Shown here one piece after another: positions 48,200-59,338 of a DNA stretch of 64,000 bases. The DNA comes from Magicicada septendecula (lineage: Eukaryota; Arthropoda; Insecta; Hemiptera; Cicadidae). Every line of letters begins with the position of its first letter. The stretch's first letter is position 1. Both the position numbers and the translations under genes were made by a program. The stretch is taken from the NCBI GenBank assembly GCA_034769895.1, contig CM068374.1, positions 357,899,802-357,963,801 on the forward strand, in the 5' to 3' direction. The notes below the pieces were generated by a model. That model was not told the origin of the DNA. It saw only the letters and a list, made by a program, of their open reading frames with translations, and searched no databases.

Positions 48200-50245
48200 T
48201 CTTGATCATCCAAGCTGGTACTTCGTCTGGGTCTATTGTACACAGGATTATACGTTCGCTATTCATCTGCCGATTTTCATAATCATGAAAACTATTCCGT
48301 CTCTGCTGCGGATACCTTCATTGACCATTTTCTTCTGCTCTTATAAAATTTACTCTTGGTCTAGAAGTTCTATTGTTATTACTGGATTGATAATTCCTAT
48401 TATTATTATAATAATGGTCTGTATTAACCTGGTTGGAGTTTCTCTGACTGTTATGATTATTATTATTATGATAATAATTATTTCTATTATTGGGGTAGTT
48501 ATTATTATTTCTGTTATTATTGTTATTGTTATTATTATTATGATTATTATTATTATTATTATTATTATTAAGGATTTAATTATTATTATAATAATTAGAG
48601 TTGTTGAGGTTCCCGGGGTAGTTATTATTATTATTATTATTATTATGGTACTGATGATTATTTCTCAAGTCCGGTCTATCATTTCTCCTCCTACTTTGGC
48701 GATAGTAGTCTTCATGTTCATAGTTCTCAAGCAATTCTGCCATGGCTTGTACTGTTTTTATCTGGCTACCCCTTCGTGCTCTTATGATATCTTCATCATA
48801 GTGATACGACAATTTATTTACAAGGCACTCCTCTGGTATGTTTGGTTCCAAGTGTTTTGCTAAACACACTTTCCCTAGGAAATATGCAGTCAATGTAGTA
48901 CCTATGTGGGCATTATACCTTCCGTGACAGATGTTATCTCGTATTAAGTTTTGTGTCGACTCCGACCAATATTTTGCCTTGAACAGGTTCTTAAATTGTT
49001 GGTAGTCCGTTATTTCACTCCTGATTGCCATCCACCAATTGTCTGTCATTTCTCTGAAAGATTCATCTAACAATTCACGGTTTGTGCTCCATCTATTTCC
49101 CCGATGTTTAGCAAAATATTCCTCAATTCTGGCCTAAAATTCCATGGGTTTTCTTTTATATTGTCAAAAATTTAGCAACTCTCGGCTTTAATTAGTAGGG
49201 ATACTAGTAATGTTAGTTGGTCGATTTCGAATTAATTCTATCTCTTCTTGGTTCTCACATACTTGACCAGTTATATTGGTCATGGCAACTTGGATACCAT
49301 CACACTTTTCCGTGAATTGGCTCCGTACATTCCCCAATTCTTCCTGTGTTTCTCTTCGGTTTTCTTCCAATTTGTTCCGGTTGTTTTCTTCGATATTAGT
49401 AATTTTGGTGTTTACTTCTTCCTTAAAATCTTGTACTTCTTGATTAGTCTGACTCCACTTCTTGTCAGCCTCGATAATTTGTTGTTTTATTCCTATTGTT
49501 TCTTCTTCTAATTTCTTGTTTGTGGATTCATTATTATCGCTGATTTCCTTGCTCGCAACTCTTCTTTCAACAACTCTATCTTTTCGTTTAACTTGTCCAT
49601 ATTTTTCTGGTTAACCTCCCTTAATTCTTCTCTTAATAGTTGGTTATCCTCTTTCAATTCTTCCAACTTCTCTCCCATCTTTTCTTCCATCTTCTTATTA
49701 TTTTCATCCATCTTCTCACTATTTTCCTCCATCTTCTCTTCAATCTTCTTACTATTCTCCCTTAACTCTTCCTTCAACTGTTGGTTGTCACTTTCCATCT
49801 TCTTACTGGTTTCTCCAATTTTGTCACTCAATTCTTCTTTTGTGGACTGGTTGTCCTTCCTTAATTCTTCTTTTGTGGATTCTATATTTTTATTTATTGA
49901 TTCTATGCTCTTCTGACTCTCTTCCCTGGCTTTCTTGTTATCTTCTTCCATCTTCTTACTTATTTCCTTACTGTTCTCATCCATTTTCTCCATCATTAGC
50001 CTGAACATTTCTTGCATTGCCACGTTCTCTGTTCGTGTGGGCTTTTCTAACTGTTTCTCCTGGAAATTGACGTCACCTGTTTGTGTAGGTTTCTCGGGTT
50101 GTTCCTCTTGCTGTGCGGGTTGGTTCGGTTCCGCAGGAGGTAACCTTCATTCTATATCTTCAACCGGAGTTGCCTCTTTGTCATCCATATCAATCTCTTT
50201 CTCGGCTTCTGCCGCCCTTTTCTTTGACGTTGCTCTTTTTGGCAT
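48200..50245 (-). pseudogene. gag: Family-C Gag: coiled coil, capsid, poly-Asn tail
   Basis: ATG at 50245 (MPKRATSKKRAAEAEK). An in-frame TGA follows near 50150. Residues from ~50023 to 49500 form a very long charged coiled coil (repeated EENSEKMDENNKKMEEK-type heptads). After a frame break, the coil continues (49370-49188). The capsid part (49073-48700) shares FKAKYWSE and AKHLEPNIPEE features with the Gag at 57576 (FRNKYWSE, AKYLEPPLP). The C-terminus is an asparagine-rich run from AAT repeats. No zinc finger or CCHC knuckle is seen, unlike family G. Confidence 0.85.
48430..48650. repeat. ATT/AAT trinucleotide repeat within family-C gag
   Basis: Imperfect ATT repeats on the plus strand encode poly-Asn on the minus strand. 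The long isoleucine-rich plus-strand frame here is only the antisense of this run. Confidence 0.9.
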
Positions 50246-50344
50246 TTTTATTACCCTTCTCATCTTGTAACAGCTGCCAGCTAAAATTAGAAATTGGGCA
50301 GATTATTTTTATCTCTTATGGCCTATCAATTACTAATTTCTGCC

Positions 50345-50362
50345 CCTTAACTAGGAGCGCCA
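50345..50362 (-). promoter_or_regulatory. Family-C primer binding site
   Basis: On the minus strand TGGCGCTCCTAGTTAAGG starts 4 bases after the LTR end. It begins with TGG as expected for pairing with a tRNA CCA end, but differs from the tRNA-Lys site of family G. The primer tRNA was not identified. Confidence 0.7.
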
Positions 50363-50366
50363 ATTT

Positions 50367-53086
50367 TGTAACGCTACTCTTTTATGGGTTACAAAAATAA
50401 ATTATAAGAATTCGTAAAAAATTTTGTTTAAATTTAATTAAAGAAAAAATTTTTTATATTTTTTTATTATTATTATTTATTTATTATATTAGTCCTAATT
50501 CTTTTAATTACTAATTTAGTTGATTTATTGTGTTATAACAGCAATAATTGGTTTCCAGCGTTAAATAGATTATGAAATGTAATAATCGATTAGTGGTATT
50601 CAGCTGTTCAGTGATTGTACTCCTTTGCGATGTTATACTCTTCTTCCTTGGAGTCCAGGTTTCAAATGTTACCTGAAATTCTTCTAAATATATGTTCACC
50701 AAGAAATAAAACTCAAAATTGGAATATTAAATGAATTTATTAATCTAATTGCGATTAATCGACCTTGAATCGAACTATTAATCCACAGCTCGAAAACTCA
50801 TATCTCAGGGCAAATCATTTTCTTTATATAAATTATTAACATTGAATTATAGGTTCTTTTAGCTGTTATTAAAAGTCAGAGAAAGGGTAATGCTGAAAAG
50901 GTACAATACTTACAATTAACAAGTTCTTAATGACAAAATAGAAATAATGTTTATTATAAAAATGTTATTCAAAATTAAATTATTCGAACCAACAGCTCTG
51001 CATAGTCTGACGTCATCACAGCTGATGCTCGAGGTATAGGATTCAATATGGCCGCCTTCTTGATACGAAGTTATACCAAGATCCCAGTCGATTCTCCTCC
51101 AAATAAATGTTGATTCATTATGTGTTCCTCATCATAGTAGTAGTGATCAGTTTTCTTCGTCTTAGAGTGATGATTCTGTATTAATGATCCGTTGTTTAGT
51201 TCGGCGATAAGTGTTCATAAGTGTCCTCGTTCAAATAGCTCGTCCATAACGTTGTGCTGATATTCACATTAATTAATTTCTGATTCTAATATCTTGATTA
51301 CCTTCAATCTTCGTAAAGATAATAGTTGAATTGATTTTATTTGATTTCAGTGTTAGTAACTCATATTTTAAATTTTTCTTTTTTTTATACGTTTAGTTCT
51401 TGTCCAAATTATATTTTCTATCTTTTTTAATTTGTGTGAGAACGTTCTGATGTGTTCATCTCGACGTTTAACAATCAGCTCTCATTTTTTCTTCATCATA
51501 CAAAAGGTCCTGGCTGATTTATTAGTAAATTTTCATTGTTTTAAATCAGCTGACACTTAGGCCTCAAATTTGATGTTGTACAAAAGACTTGATTCCCACA
51601 TTATATTATACATTACATTTTGCTTATTATTTATTCTTATAAAATGCCAAATACATAATCAAACTCCTTATTCAACTCTGCATCACTCAATACAACACAT
51701 GATATATTCTATAGTATTTTTCAACTGAAAAAGTCATATTTACAGTATATTTGGTTGTAGGCCCCACCCACTTTACTTCTTTCCACATTAAATGGTTGAC
51801 AAACCATGTTAGATTCCAATTATCATTGAACAAAATCATTGATTGACTTATTATGGGTTGAGTTCCTCAATTCTCAGTAATTTGATGATTTGGTTAGCTA
51901 ATTTGAATACTATCTTCAATTTAGGCTTTTCTTTAGACTAGTGTTATTACATTTGCATTTTTACTAATAATATCTTATACATTCCTTAATTATCTTCACT
52001 AAGTGTTGTTACAGTTATTATACATGGTTAGTGATTTACATTCAACAATTTCATTCATTTAATTAATTTCATTAACTTATTTACTAATTATAATGTTGGT
52101 GAGAGGTACTATTTGCCTATTTTTTTATGTTAGTTCAATTACAAAGTTTACTACTATTTCAGCTTGCTAATACCCTTTTTCTGACATACAATTCTAATAA
52201 AATCTTAACTAAATTGCCCTTACTTAATTACAACATTGTTTATTATTAAGTGACATCATTAAAATATAATAGATATATTAAAAAAAAAAAAAACTTAATC
52301 TCAAGCATTCAAGGCTTCGAGTTCAATGAACTGCTAACATAAACAAAACACATCTGTTTTTATTTAAACAGTTTATTAAAATCAATTATTATGCAGTCTT
52401 TTGCTGTTTTTGGTTTAATTTAGGGATTTACCCTCACTATTCACTATATTCCCAAATTTGATTTCTAGCCATTTTATCTAGTCATTGGGGAATAAGGAAC
52501 ATCACTTAAATGGGATTATTGTTTGTCATTTTTCCCAATCAAATTAAATTATCTTTGTACACTTTCCATCATACATCTAATCTTTTTACTTATATTTAAT
52601 TTACATATTATATTTTTTTTCTACTGTATTGTACCTTTCTGTATTTACTTTTTTGGGGGTTTTGTTTTTATGTGCTTACTAGTTAAATTTTTATTCGGTG
52701 GTTTTGGTTTATATATGGTTTTTTCTTAACTGCTCCTATTCTACCTGGGTATATATACTATATAAGGTGGATTATCACTTAAGTTGGTTTTAATGAACTT
52801 AACTTCTTTTAATTTCGGATTTCATTTTACTTTTATTCTTGATTAATTATTATAATACTTTTTCTATTTTTCCCAGTTTGGTTTTTTAATAATCTATGTT
52901 ATATTCTATTTTTGCTTCTCTTTTGGTCTTATAATAAGATGGATTTTCTGTCATGCTACAACGCATATGCGTATTTATGAATAAACTGTGATTTGTTTTT
53001 CTTTATACGATTCTTTACATTTCCGTTTAATATAATTGTATATATACGATTTATATTTAGTTTTCATTAATATTTTATTATAATCA
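50367..53086 (-). repeat. Family-C 5' LTR (2.7 kb)
   Basis: About 2720 bp, adjacent to the primer binding site, so it is the 5' LTR of the minus-strand element. It is unusually long for a gypsy element (most are well under 1.5 kb). No ORF of note. Confidence 0.9.
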
Positions 53087-53185
53087 TTAGAACTAACAGT
53101 GTGTTGTGTATTTGAGTTTATGCTGACTAATTACCAACAAATTACCATTCATTGTCGTATTGTTACTGTAGCATTTTTTTTTTTA

Positions 53186-54534
53186 ATGGCATCGTTATCG
53201 AATAGTAAGCTAGCTTCTGGGAGACCTCTAACAAGTCAAGCCAAAGAAATTATTTTCAACGTGGCAGAAAATTTAAGAAAACAAAAAAAGGAATACAACT
53301 CAACTTATAATATTGCCACCAGTACACAGTACAATGAAGCAACAGGAGTCTCTCAGGCTACTGTGAACAAAATTTTAAAAGAAGTCAAGAAATCGTCAAC
53401 TTTTGGTTGTGAAAAAATCTGTTTTCTATGCCAAAAGGAAAATCACAGGCTCATAAAAAAAAGATTGAAATGGACTCCTTCACAGATATTGCAATAAGGA
53501 GAAAGGTGCACGAATTTTATGCAGTGAAAAAAGTCTCACCCTCAATAAAGAGTTTACTGCAATCTCTAAAGGAAGATGATGTCATTCAATGTGAACGAGA
53601 ATATTTGAGGCAATGACTTAAAAAATTAGGATTTAAATGGACTCGCTGACAATCCAATAGAAGGCTCCTAATAGAAAGAAGTGATATCGTTGCTTGGAGA
53701 ATTCGCTATCTACGTGACATAAATAAATACAGACGAGAGGGTAAAAATATTGTTTACATTGACGAGACATATGTTCAGGCATCACATTCAGTGTCTTCAT
53801 GTTGGCAATTTTCTGAAGAGGTCGGGATAACAACGAAAATTGGGAAAGGTAATAGACTTATTATAGTTCACGGTGGGGGAGAGGCTGGTTTTGTTAACAA
53901 TTCTCTGTTAATATTTAAGTCTTCATCGACATCTGGAAACTACCATAGCTCTATGAATTTTAATAACTTTGGTAAGTGGCTATCAGAAAAGTTACTACCT
54001 AATCTCCCAAACAGCTCTGTAATAGTGATGGACAATGTCAAGTATCATTGTGTAGAAAAGGATAAAAGGCCAACCTCGGGTTCACTAAAACTAGAAATAA
54101 TTGACTGGCTTGTGAATCATGGTGTTACAATAGATTTTACATTAACGAAATCTCAGCTGCTGGAAAAAGTGAACTCAGTTAACTGTGAAAAAACATTTAT
54201 TGTCGATGAAATAATTCGTGCAAAAGGACATATTCCACTTCGTTTGCCACCTTACCATCCCGATCTGAATCCTACAGAACTTGTCTGGGGAGATATTAAA
54301 GGAGAACTTGCACGTAATTTTAGTGGATTATCTTTAGATGAAAAGAAAAATGGTTGCAAAAAAATAGTTGATAATTTTACAATTGAAAAGTGGAAAGTGT
54401 TGTGAACATACAAAAAAAATTGAAGATCAGTACTGGATTACGGATCAAATTATGGACGAAGAAGTGGACAAATTAATTATTTCTGTGGGAGAAAATTCAG
54501 ATTCAAGAACAAGTGAAGATTCAGAAGACGAATA
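53186..54534 (+). pseudogene. IS630/Tc1-mariner-like transposase with long D-E spacing
   Basis: ATG 53186. N-terminal helix-turn-helix (SGRPLTSQAKEIIFNVAENL, then ATGVSQATVNKILKE). Catalytic core: D in YIDETYV (53761-53763), D in VMDNVKYH (54031-54033), E in LNPTELVW (54277-54279), with 81 residues between the second D and the E. A C-terminal acidic tail runs to the TAG at 54534 after a one-base shift at ~54403. Lesions: frameshift near 53440, stops at 53614-53616 and ~53647, shift at ~54403. The long spacing resembles the DD82E (Sailor) group rather than DD34D/E mariners. Family C appears inserted just upstream of it. Confidence 0.85.
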
Positions 54535-56193
54535 GGTGAGGAAAATTAACACCATAAATATTTACCATTTTTTATTATTAATAATTAATTATAATAATTA
54601 ACATTATTTATTGTTAAAAATGTTTAATAACGTTAATTTTTACTACAGCGGTAGGCATTTCGATTTACACAGGCGGTTGCTTTATGTAGCATAACAAATG
54701 TTTTTAAAGCATGCCTTTCACAAATGTTGGGGTTAGGTTCTGCAGATATTATTTTCATATTAAGTAGAGTTCTGCTCTACTCAAATTAAGTAGAGTCTAT
54801 ACAAATGTAAGTATTTTAGAATTTGTTTATTGTGAATTTTAAAGAAACGTGCATGATTATTTTATGATGTTACTTTGAATAGTCTGCTATAAATTAATAC
54901 CATGCGTACGTTTTTGCACACTAAGAACAATTCGTTGCCGGTATTTAAATAACATGTGTAAAATATTGCAGTAATAAGTGTGACTGACGACAATGGAGGG
55001 TGTAATGTTCCCCCTTCGTTGTGACGCTGTTGTGGCAGCAGTCCCCACTCCAACTATTTTTTGTCTCTGGTCAATCTATAGTTTGCATTTCTCTTCATTT
55101 TCTTTGCCTGCCTTCATTTGCATTAGAGTTTCTATTATTATTGCTTTACCTTTTCTGCTTATCGAAAATGGAGTCAGCCCATTTAATCACTACTGATTTG
55201 TACAGACTGGTTCACTGGCACTTCAACTCAATTCTCCGGTTGTGGTTATTAAAGTGTTATTAAGCTATTATTCTCACAAGTAACACCTATGATCCACCTC
55301 AAAATCCTTTTTGGTATTTCCCAAGTCTATAGACATTTCATTCTGATTTCCTCAAGCTCTCTTCTGTTTACCATGCTCATGGTCTGTTTATTCCAGCAAT
55401 TTTCTCTTCTCTTCCAGAGCCTTCATGGAAGTCTCTTTCCTGCTGGTTTTCTACTATTCTGTCAATGCGTTTGTTCTATTCTCTCCATCTTCATATGACC
55501 CAATTTTTGTTTCCCACTACATTTTTTTTGTTTTCTTTCACTTTATTATATGTTTCATTTGAAGTTTGTCAAACACCTTCACATACACACAGATACACGT
55601 TGTAACGACACCAAAATTCTAAAAGAAATAAGCGCATCTTATTAAATCAAGCATAAATAATACATATAGTAATATAATAATAATAATGGGGCGCAATGTT
55701 AATGATAATAGGCCTAAGAGAAATTTAATAAACTAATTAGAAAATGAACTTGCTGAAGAAGAGTTGCAGTATAAAAACAGATAGAAATAAGGATAATTAA
55801 AACTACTATATTACAAGAGGTATTGAATAACAAAGGTGAGTAACATTAAGGCTAATAAATCATTGAACTCTGAAATGAAGTTATATAAAAAAGAAAGAAA
55901 TCTACTTAAGAAATATACCAACAGTAATATTAATAAACGGAGTTATTGGAAGGCAAGGTAGAATAAGAAAAAATATTCAGAAGATAAAAGATTCCAATGG
56001 TGTGTATAATGATGTAAGATTTTTAATTATTTTTATTTATAGAGTGTAGAAAGCTAAGGCACCACTCTAGAATTATTTTATGGGCAGCAGCCAAAGTGCA
56101 CTGTACCAAGTATGTGAATGTTCGAATGAGCAATTGGACGTAAAAGGGCCACTCAACGCCGATATTCATTCATAATACCATTTTAATATAGGG
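54535..56193. other. Intergenic/intronic; possible LINE trace
   Basis: Mostly AT-rich without recognisable genes. On the minus strand around 55500-55270, a GHMKMERIE-like start and scattered frames weakly resemble the LINE tail at 31605, but too many stops prevent a firm call. The right end of the DNA transposon was not found. Confidence 0.35.
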
Positions 56194-57380
56194 TGTAACG
56201 TGTCCAAAATTGGGTTATTTTGTTTATTACAGTATGGGATATTCGTATTTTTATTTATTTCATTTTGGGTGGGATTTTATAAATTTATTGTGAAAGTTTT
56301 ATTTCCCGGCGAACGTTATTTCCATTACAACAAAACACATGGCAAGTAGAACAGTTTGAGACAAAGGCGAGGCACAATCTCTATTGTGTAACACGGCAAG
56401 GAATTCGCGCCACCCTAAGTTTCTCAGAACTCAGTATATGTGTGGCGACGCCCGTACTTAACATCTCAGGACGGGGCACTGGTAGTGACGCTGAGAAAAC
56501 TCCAACGAAGCTGAAAAACATGGCGCTGGAGTGAACGATTTGGGACCGCAACCAGCCAGCTACAGGAAATGTATTTAAGCCACGCCTACTGCTAGTGACA
56601 TCAGTATAGCAGAGGCAAATATCGTCTATACACTGGGCTGATATAACGACTATGTGCCATGCATAGAACTCATAAGTCACAGCAAATCAACATTATACGA
56701 CGACGAAAATCTGTTGGCAGTGAATACGCATTTCCTCCCGCTCAACGAAGCACACTCCCCAGTCCTACTCTGTGCGTGTCGGCCGACACCAGAGCTAAGT
56801 ATGCTCTACTAAATTTCATCAGTTTTTTGATATAAAAGTGAAGTAATCTCTTTAAACAAGTGACAGTGATGGAGGAATAGTTGCAGAACATTCACATCTA
56901 AATTTGTGATTCAGTTTTTGTTTTTTCGGGACGTTTACGACTTACCGCGGTGTGGCCACGAGGTCACTGAAGAACGCGTTGCCGGTGGGGACTTTATATC
57001 TTGTATTAAATCGAGTAATCAGGGTAATGGGGTTTTATAATAGAATGTGAGTAGTGAGTGAAAGGCAGGCTGGGCTATCTTGAGTAAGTAATTAGTATTA
57101 GTTCTATATGTAAAAGTAAAATGTAGGGAACAAAGTTGCACAACATTTGACGACATGTAAATGTATTTGGTAAACAATAATTTCAATAGTTGATCATTAA
57201 AACTAATTATTTCTCTGCCTAACGATGTGTAGAGTTAGTTATTTCGATAACCCATGAAACACATGTTTGTATCTAGCGTTCACACGAAAGAATCCTGGCC
57301 CCAGAGAAACGCAACTTTGAAGGTAGGTGGGAGTTGTATTTATGTATTTTATATATTTTAAAGTGTATTTGAGCGTCACA
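56194..57380 (+). repeat. Gypsy family G copy 2, 5' LTR
   Basis: 1187 bp from TGTAACGTGTCC to gagcgtcaca, directly before the primer binding site. The donor-like aggtaggtgg is at 57321-57330. The left flank (accattttaatatagggtg) is not a polypurine tract, as expected for a true 5' LTR. Confidence 0.9.
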
Positions 57381-57382
57381 GG

Positions 57383-57400
57383 TGGCGCCCGAACAGGGAC
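57383..57400 (+). promoter_or_regulatory. Primer binding site, tRNA-Lys type
   Basis: TGGCGCCCGAACAGGGAC is the known complement of a tRNA-Lys 3' end used by many retroelements. It sits two bases after the LTR. Confidence 0.95.
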
Positions 57401-57575
57401 AGTTTTTATTAATTAAAAAACTACATTAGTAAAAACCGTACCTACAGAAAAGATACAAACATGTTTTTGGGGTTAGCGGAATAAAACAAAAGTGCGTTAT
57501 TAACAAAAAATTGGTTATATAATACATTATATCGATTATATTATAGTTACACAAGTATCAAGTATAAAATAAGAA

Positions 57576-59284
57576 ATGGCAGATAACAATGAAGTCAGCT
57601 TATCTGACAGTCAGACCGAGAGTCAAATAAATGCTGACTCCGGTATTCAAACAGAATTAACGTCAATAAATGAGTATAACGTAGAAGCATCTGTATTTAG
57701 CACACCGGGAGCGATATCAACTCCCGTAACAAGTAAAGCGAAAGAGTTGTCATTGGACGATCTATTTAATTTCATGAGAACCATGTCTAGTGACATGAGA
57801 ACCATGTCTAGTGATATTAACGTAAAATTTGATATACAGAATGACAAGTTTGACGAGAAATTTGAGATTTTAAGTAACGAATTCAAAGAACAGAAAATAA
57901 AATGCGAACAGCAGAATGTTAAAAATGATATTATTTTTAATGAAATTAAAGAACAGAATATTCAGTTTCAGCAGAATATAAATATAAAATTTGACAATCT
58001 GAGTTGTATACTAGATAAACATATTGATGAACGTTGTGAAAGTATGAAATTACAATTGTCAGAGTCTCTAAATGAGCAATTAGAGTGCCGTGTTTCTGAT
58101 ATTACCAATAATATAACTAATAAAGTAGAGAAACAGATCACGGAACAATATAGCGTCATAAATACAATTGTTGAGAAACAAATAAGTGAATGTAACACCA
58201 ATACTGAATGTAAGGTGGGTTATGCTATGAGTCAGATTGAAAATAATAATAGTAAAGTAAGAGAAATAGAAAATAATTGTAAGATTGAATTTAAGACCAT
58301 ACACGATACAATAAGTGACCTTGAATCTGATAGTAACCTTAAGTTAATGAATGTTAAAAATGAATTGAGCATGGCCATCAGCCAACAAGTTAACACTGTT
58401 ACCGAGCGAGTAATTATGACTCGTGACGTAAGCAGTGAAGTAGAGTTAGAGACATTCAGTTGTGACAACAAAAGAGTACATCCTATGCAGTTCATAAATA
58501 GAGTGAGAGAGTTCAATAAGTTCAGTACTAATAACTGGGAAGTTCAATTATTAAAAATTTTTAAATGTTTCAAAGGTAGTTCGGAGATATGGGCCGAGGT
58601 ACACAAAACGGAATGGGGGTGTTTTGAAAGTTTTGAGTCCGCATTTAGAAATAAATATTGGTCTGAAGAAGACCAAGAAGTGTTACGAAGTAGAATCATG
58701 GGAACCGGGAATTTTGGGGGGCCCAATAATAATATAACAGGGTATGTGATGAGAATATTTAATGAGGCGAAATACTTAGAACCGCCATTGCCATTTAGAT
58801 CCTTCGTGAGGCATATAAGCAAACATTTGCCGAGGGAAGTACAAATAACACTTATGACGCGGGAGGTAGCTAATATTAGCGAACTAGAAAATATTTTAGA
58901 TGTGTTTCAGAACATCCGGGACCAAGAATTGAGTCGCCGTCAGAACCAGCAGAATGGAAATAATGGAGGTAATCAGGGACCGCCGAGGGGGCCTACAAAT
59001 GGACCGGCATACCCCAGACGAGAACAAAATAATCGAGGCCCAAAATGGAATTGTCCAGCATGTTCACAGGAGAATTATGCTTCACAGAATTTTTGTTTTA
59101 GATGCAGGAGAGAGAGAGACCGGGTCAGCGACAGGGACCACAACCTACACAGAACCAGCATGCATACCAACGAAGGGGAGAGGGCCAAGGAGGAGCGCCG
59201 AGAGGCCACGCTCACGAACAGCGAGGAAACCAGCATGAACGATGATACAACCCTGCAGTGGCGAGCACATCTGCGGGAAACTAA
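57576..59284 (+). pseudogene. gag: Family G Gag with RanBP2-type zinc finger
   Basis: ATG 57576. Residues ~60-290 are predicted coiled coil (many KFDxxNDKFDEKFE and EKQI heptads). The capsid-like region is ~305-455 (HPMQFINRVREFNKF, FRNKYWSEEDQEV, AKYLEPPLP). Then comes an NQG/PRG-rich linker, and at residues 491-510 a W-x-C-x2-C-x3-N-x6-C-x2-C zinc finger of the RanBP2/ZRANB2 pattern. No CCHC knuckle. The frame is open to 59372, but comparison with copy 1 shows the true frame after the finger is another one (a slip in the AG run at 59108-59119). In that frame an RG/QG-rich tail has one TGA (59243-59245) and ends GGA AAC TAA at 59284. It is nearly intact. Confidence 0.88.
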
Positions 59285-59338
59285 AAGGGACAATGGAACA
59301 CCGGACCCGACCGTTGTCGCCGGAAGTTTCTGGGGTCC
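59275..59338 (+). promoter_or_regulatory. Predicted -1 ribosomal frameshift signal (copy 2)
   Basis: The slippery heptamer GGGAAAC (59275-59281) is in the native gag frame, with TAA next. After a 7-nt spacer, stem 1 is GACAATGG (59289-59296) with CCGTTGTC (59311-59318). GGACCC in its loop (59303-59308) can pair with GGGTCC (59333-59338). A -1 slip leads exactly into the pol frame that is open to 60117. The same heptamer is a known -1 site in some retroviruses. Confidence 0.75.

Larger units (their letters stand above)
33367..53091 (-). mobile_element. Composite family-C gypsy element with nested insertions
   Basis: The minus-strand element has its 5' LTR at 50367-53086, gag ~48200-50245, pol 44724-47860, a 3' region to ~42522, and an LTR copy at 33375-36085. 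TTAGA occurs at 33367-33371 and 53087-53091 as a candidate target duplication, with three extra bases (cgc) before the left LTR. Nested inside are the family-G relative B (36086-42521) and a non-autonomous Tigger (42533-43708). The join of the left LTR to B is not a simple insertion (see findings). Confidence 0.7.

Noticed and set aside
48174..48863. A 229-codon plus-strand frame rich in Ile and Val that looks like a membrane protein
   Set aside because: It is the antisense of the AAT repeat that encodes poly-Asn in the family-C gag; no signal or family pattern.
49593..50270. Ser/Phe/Leu-rich plus-strand frames
   Set aside because: Antisense of the charged coiled coil in the minus-strand gag.
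59242..59245. ATGA overlap of a gag-frame stop and a pol-frame ATG as a stop-restart site
   Set aside because: The matching codon in copy 1 is Gly (GGA) and the frame continues to the slippery site, so this TGA is a mutation in copy 2.
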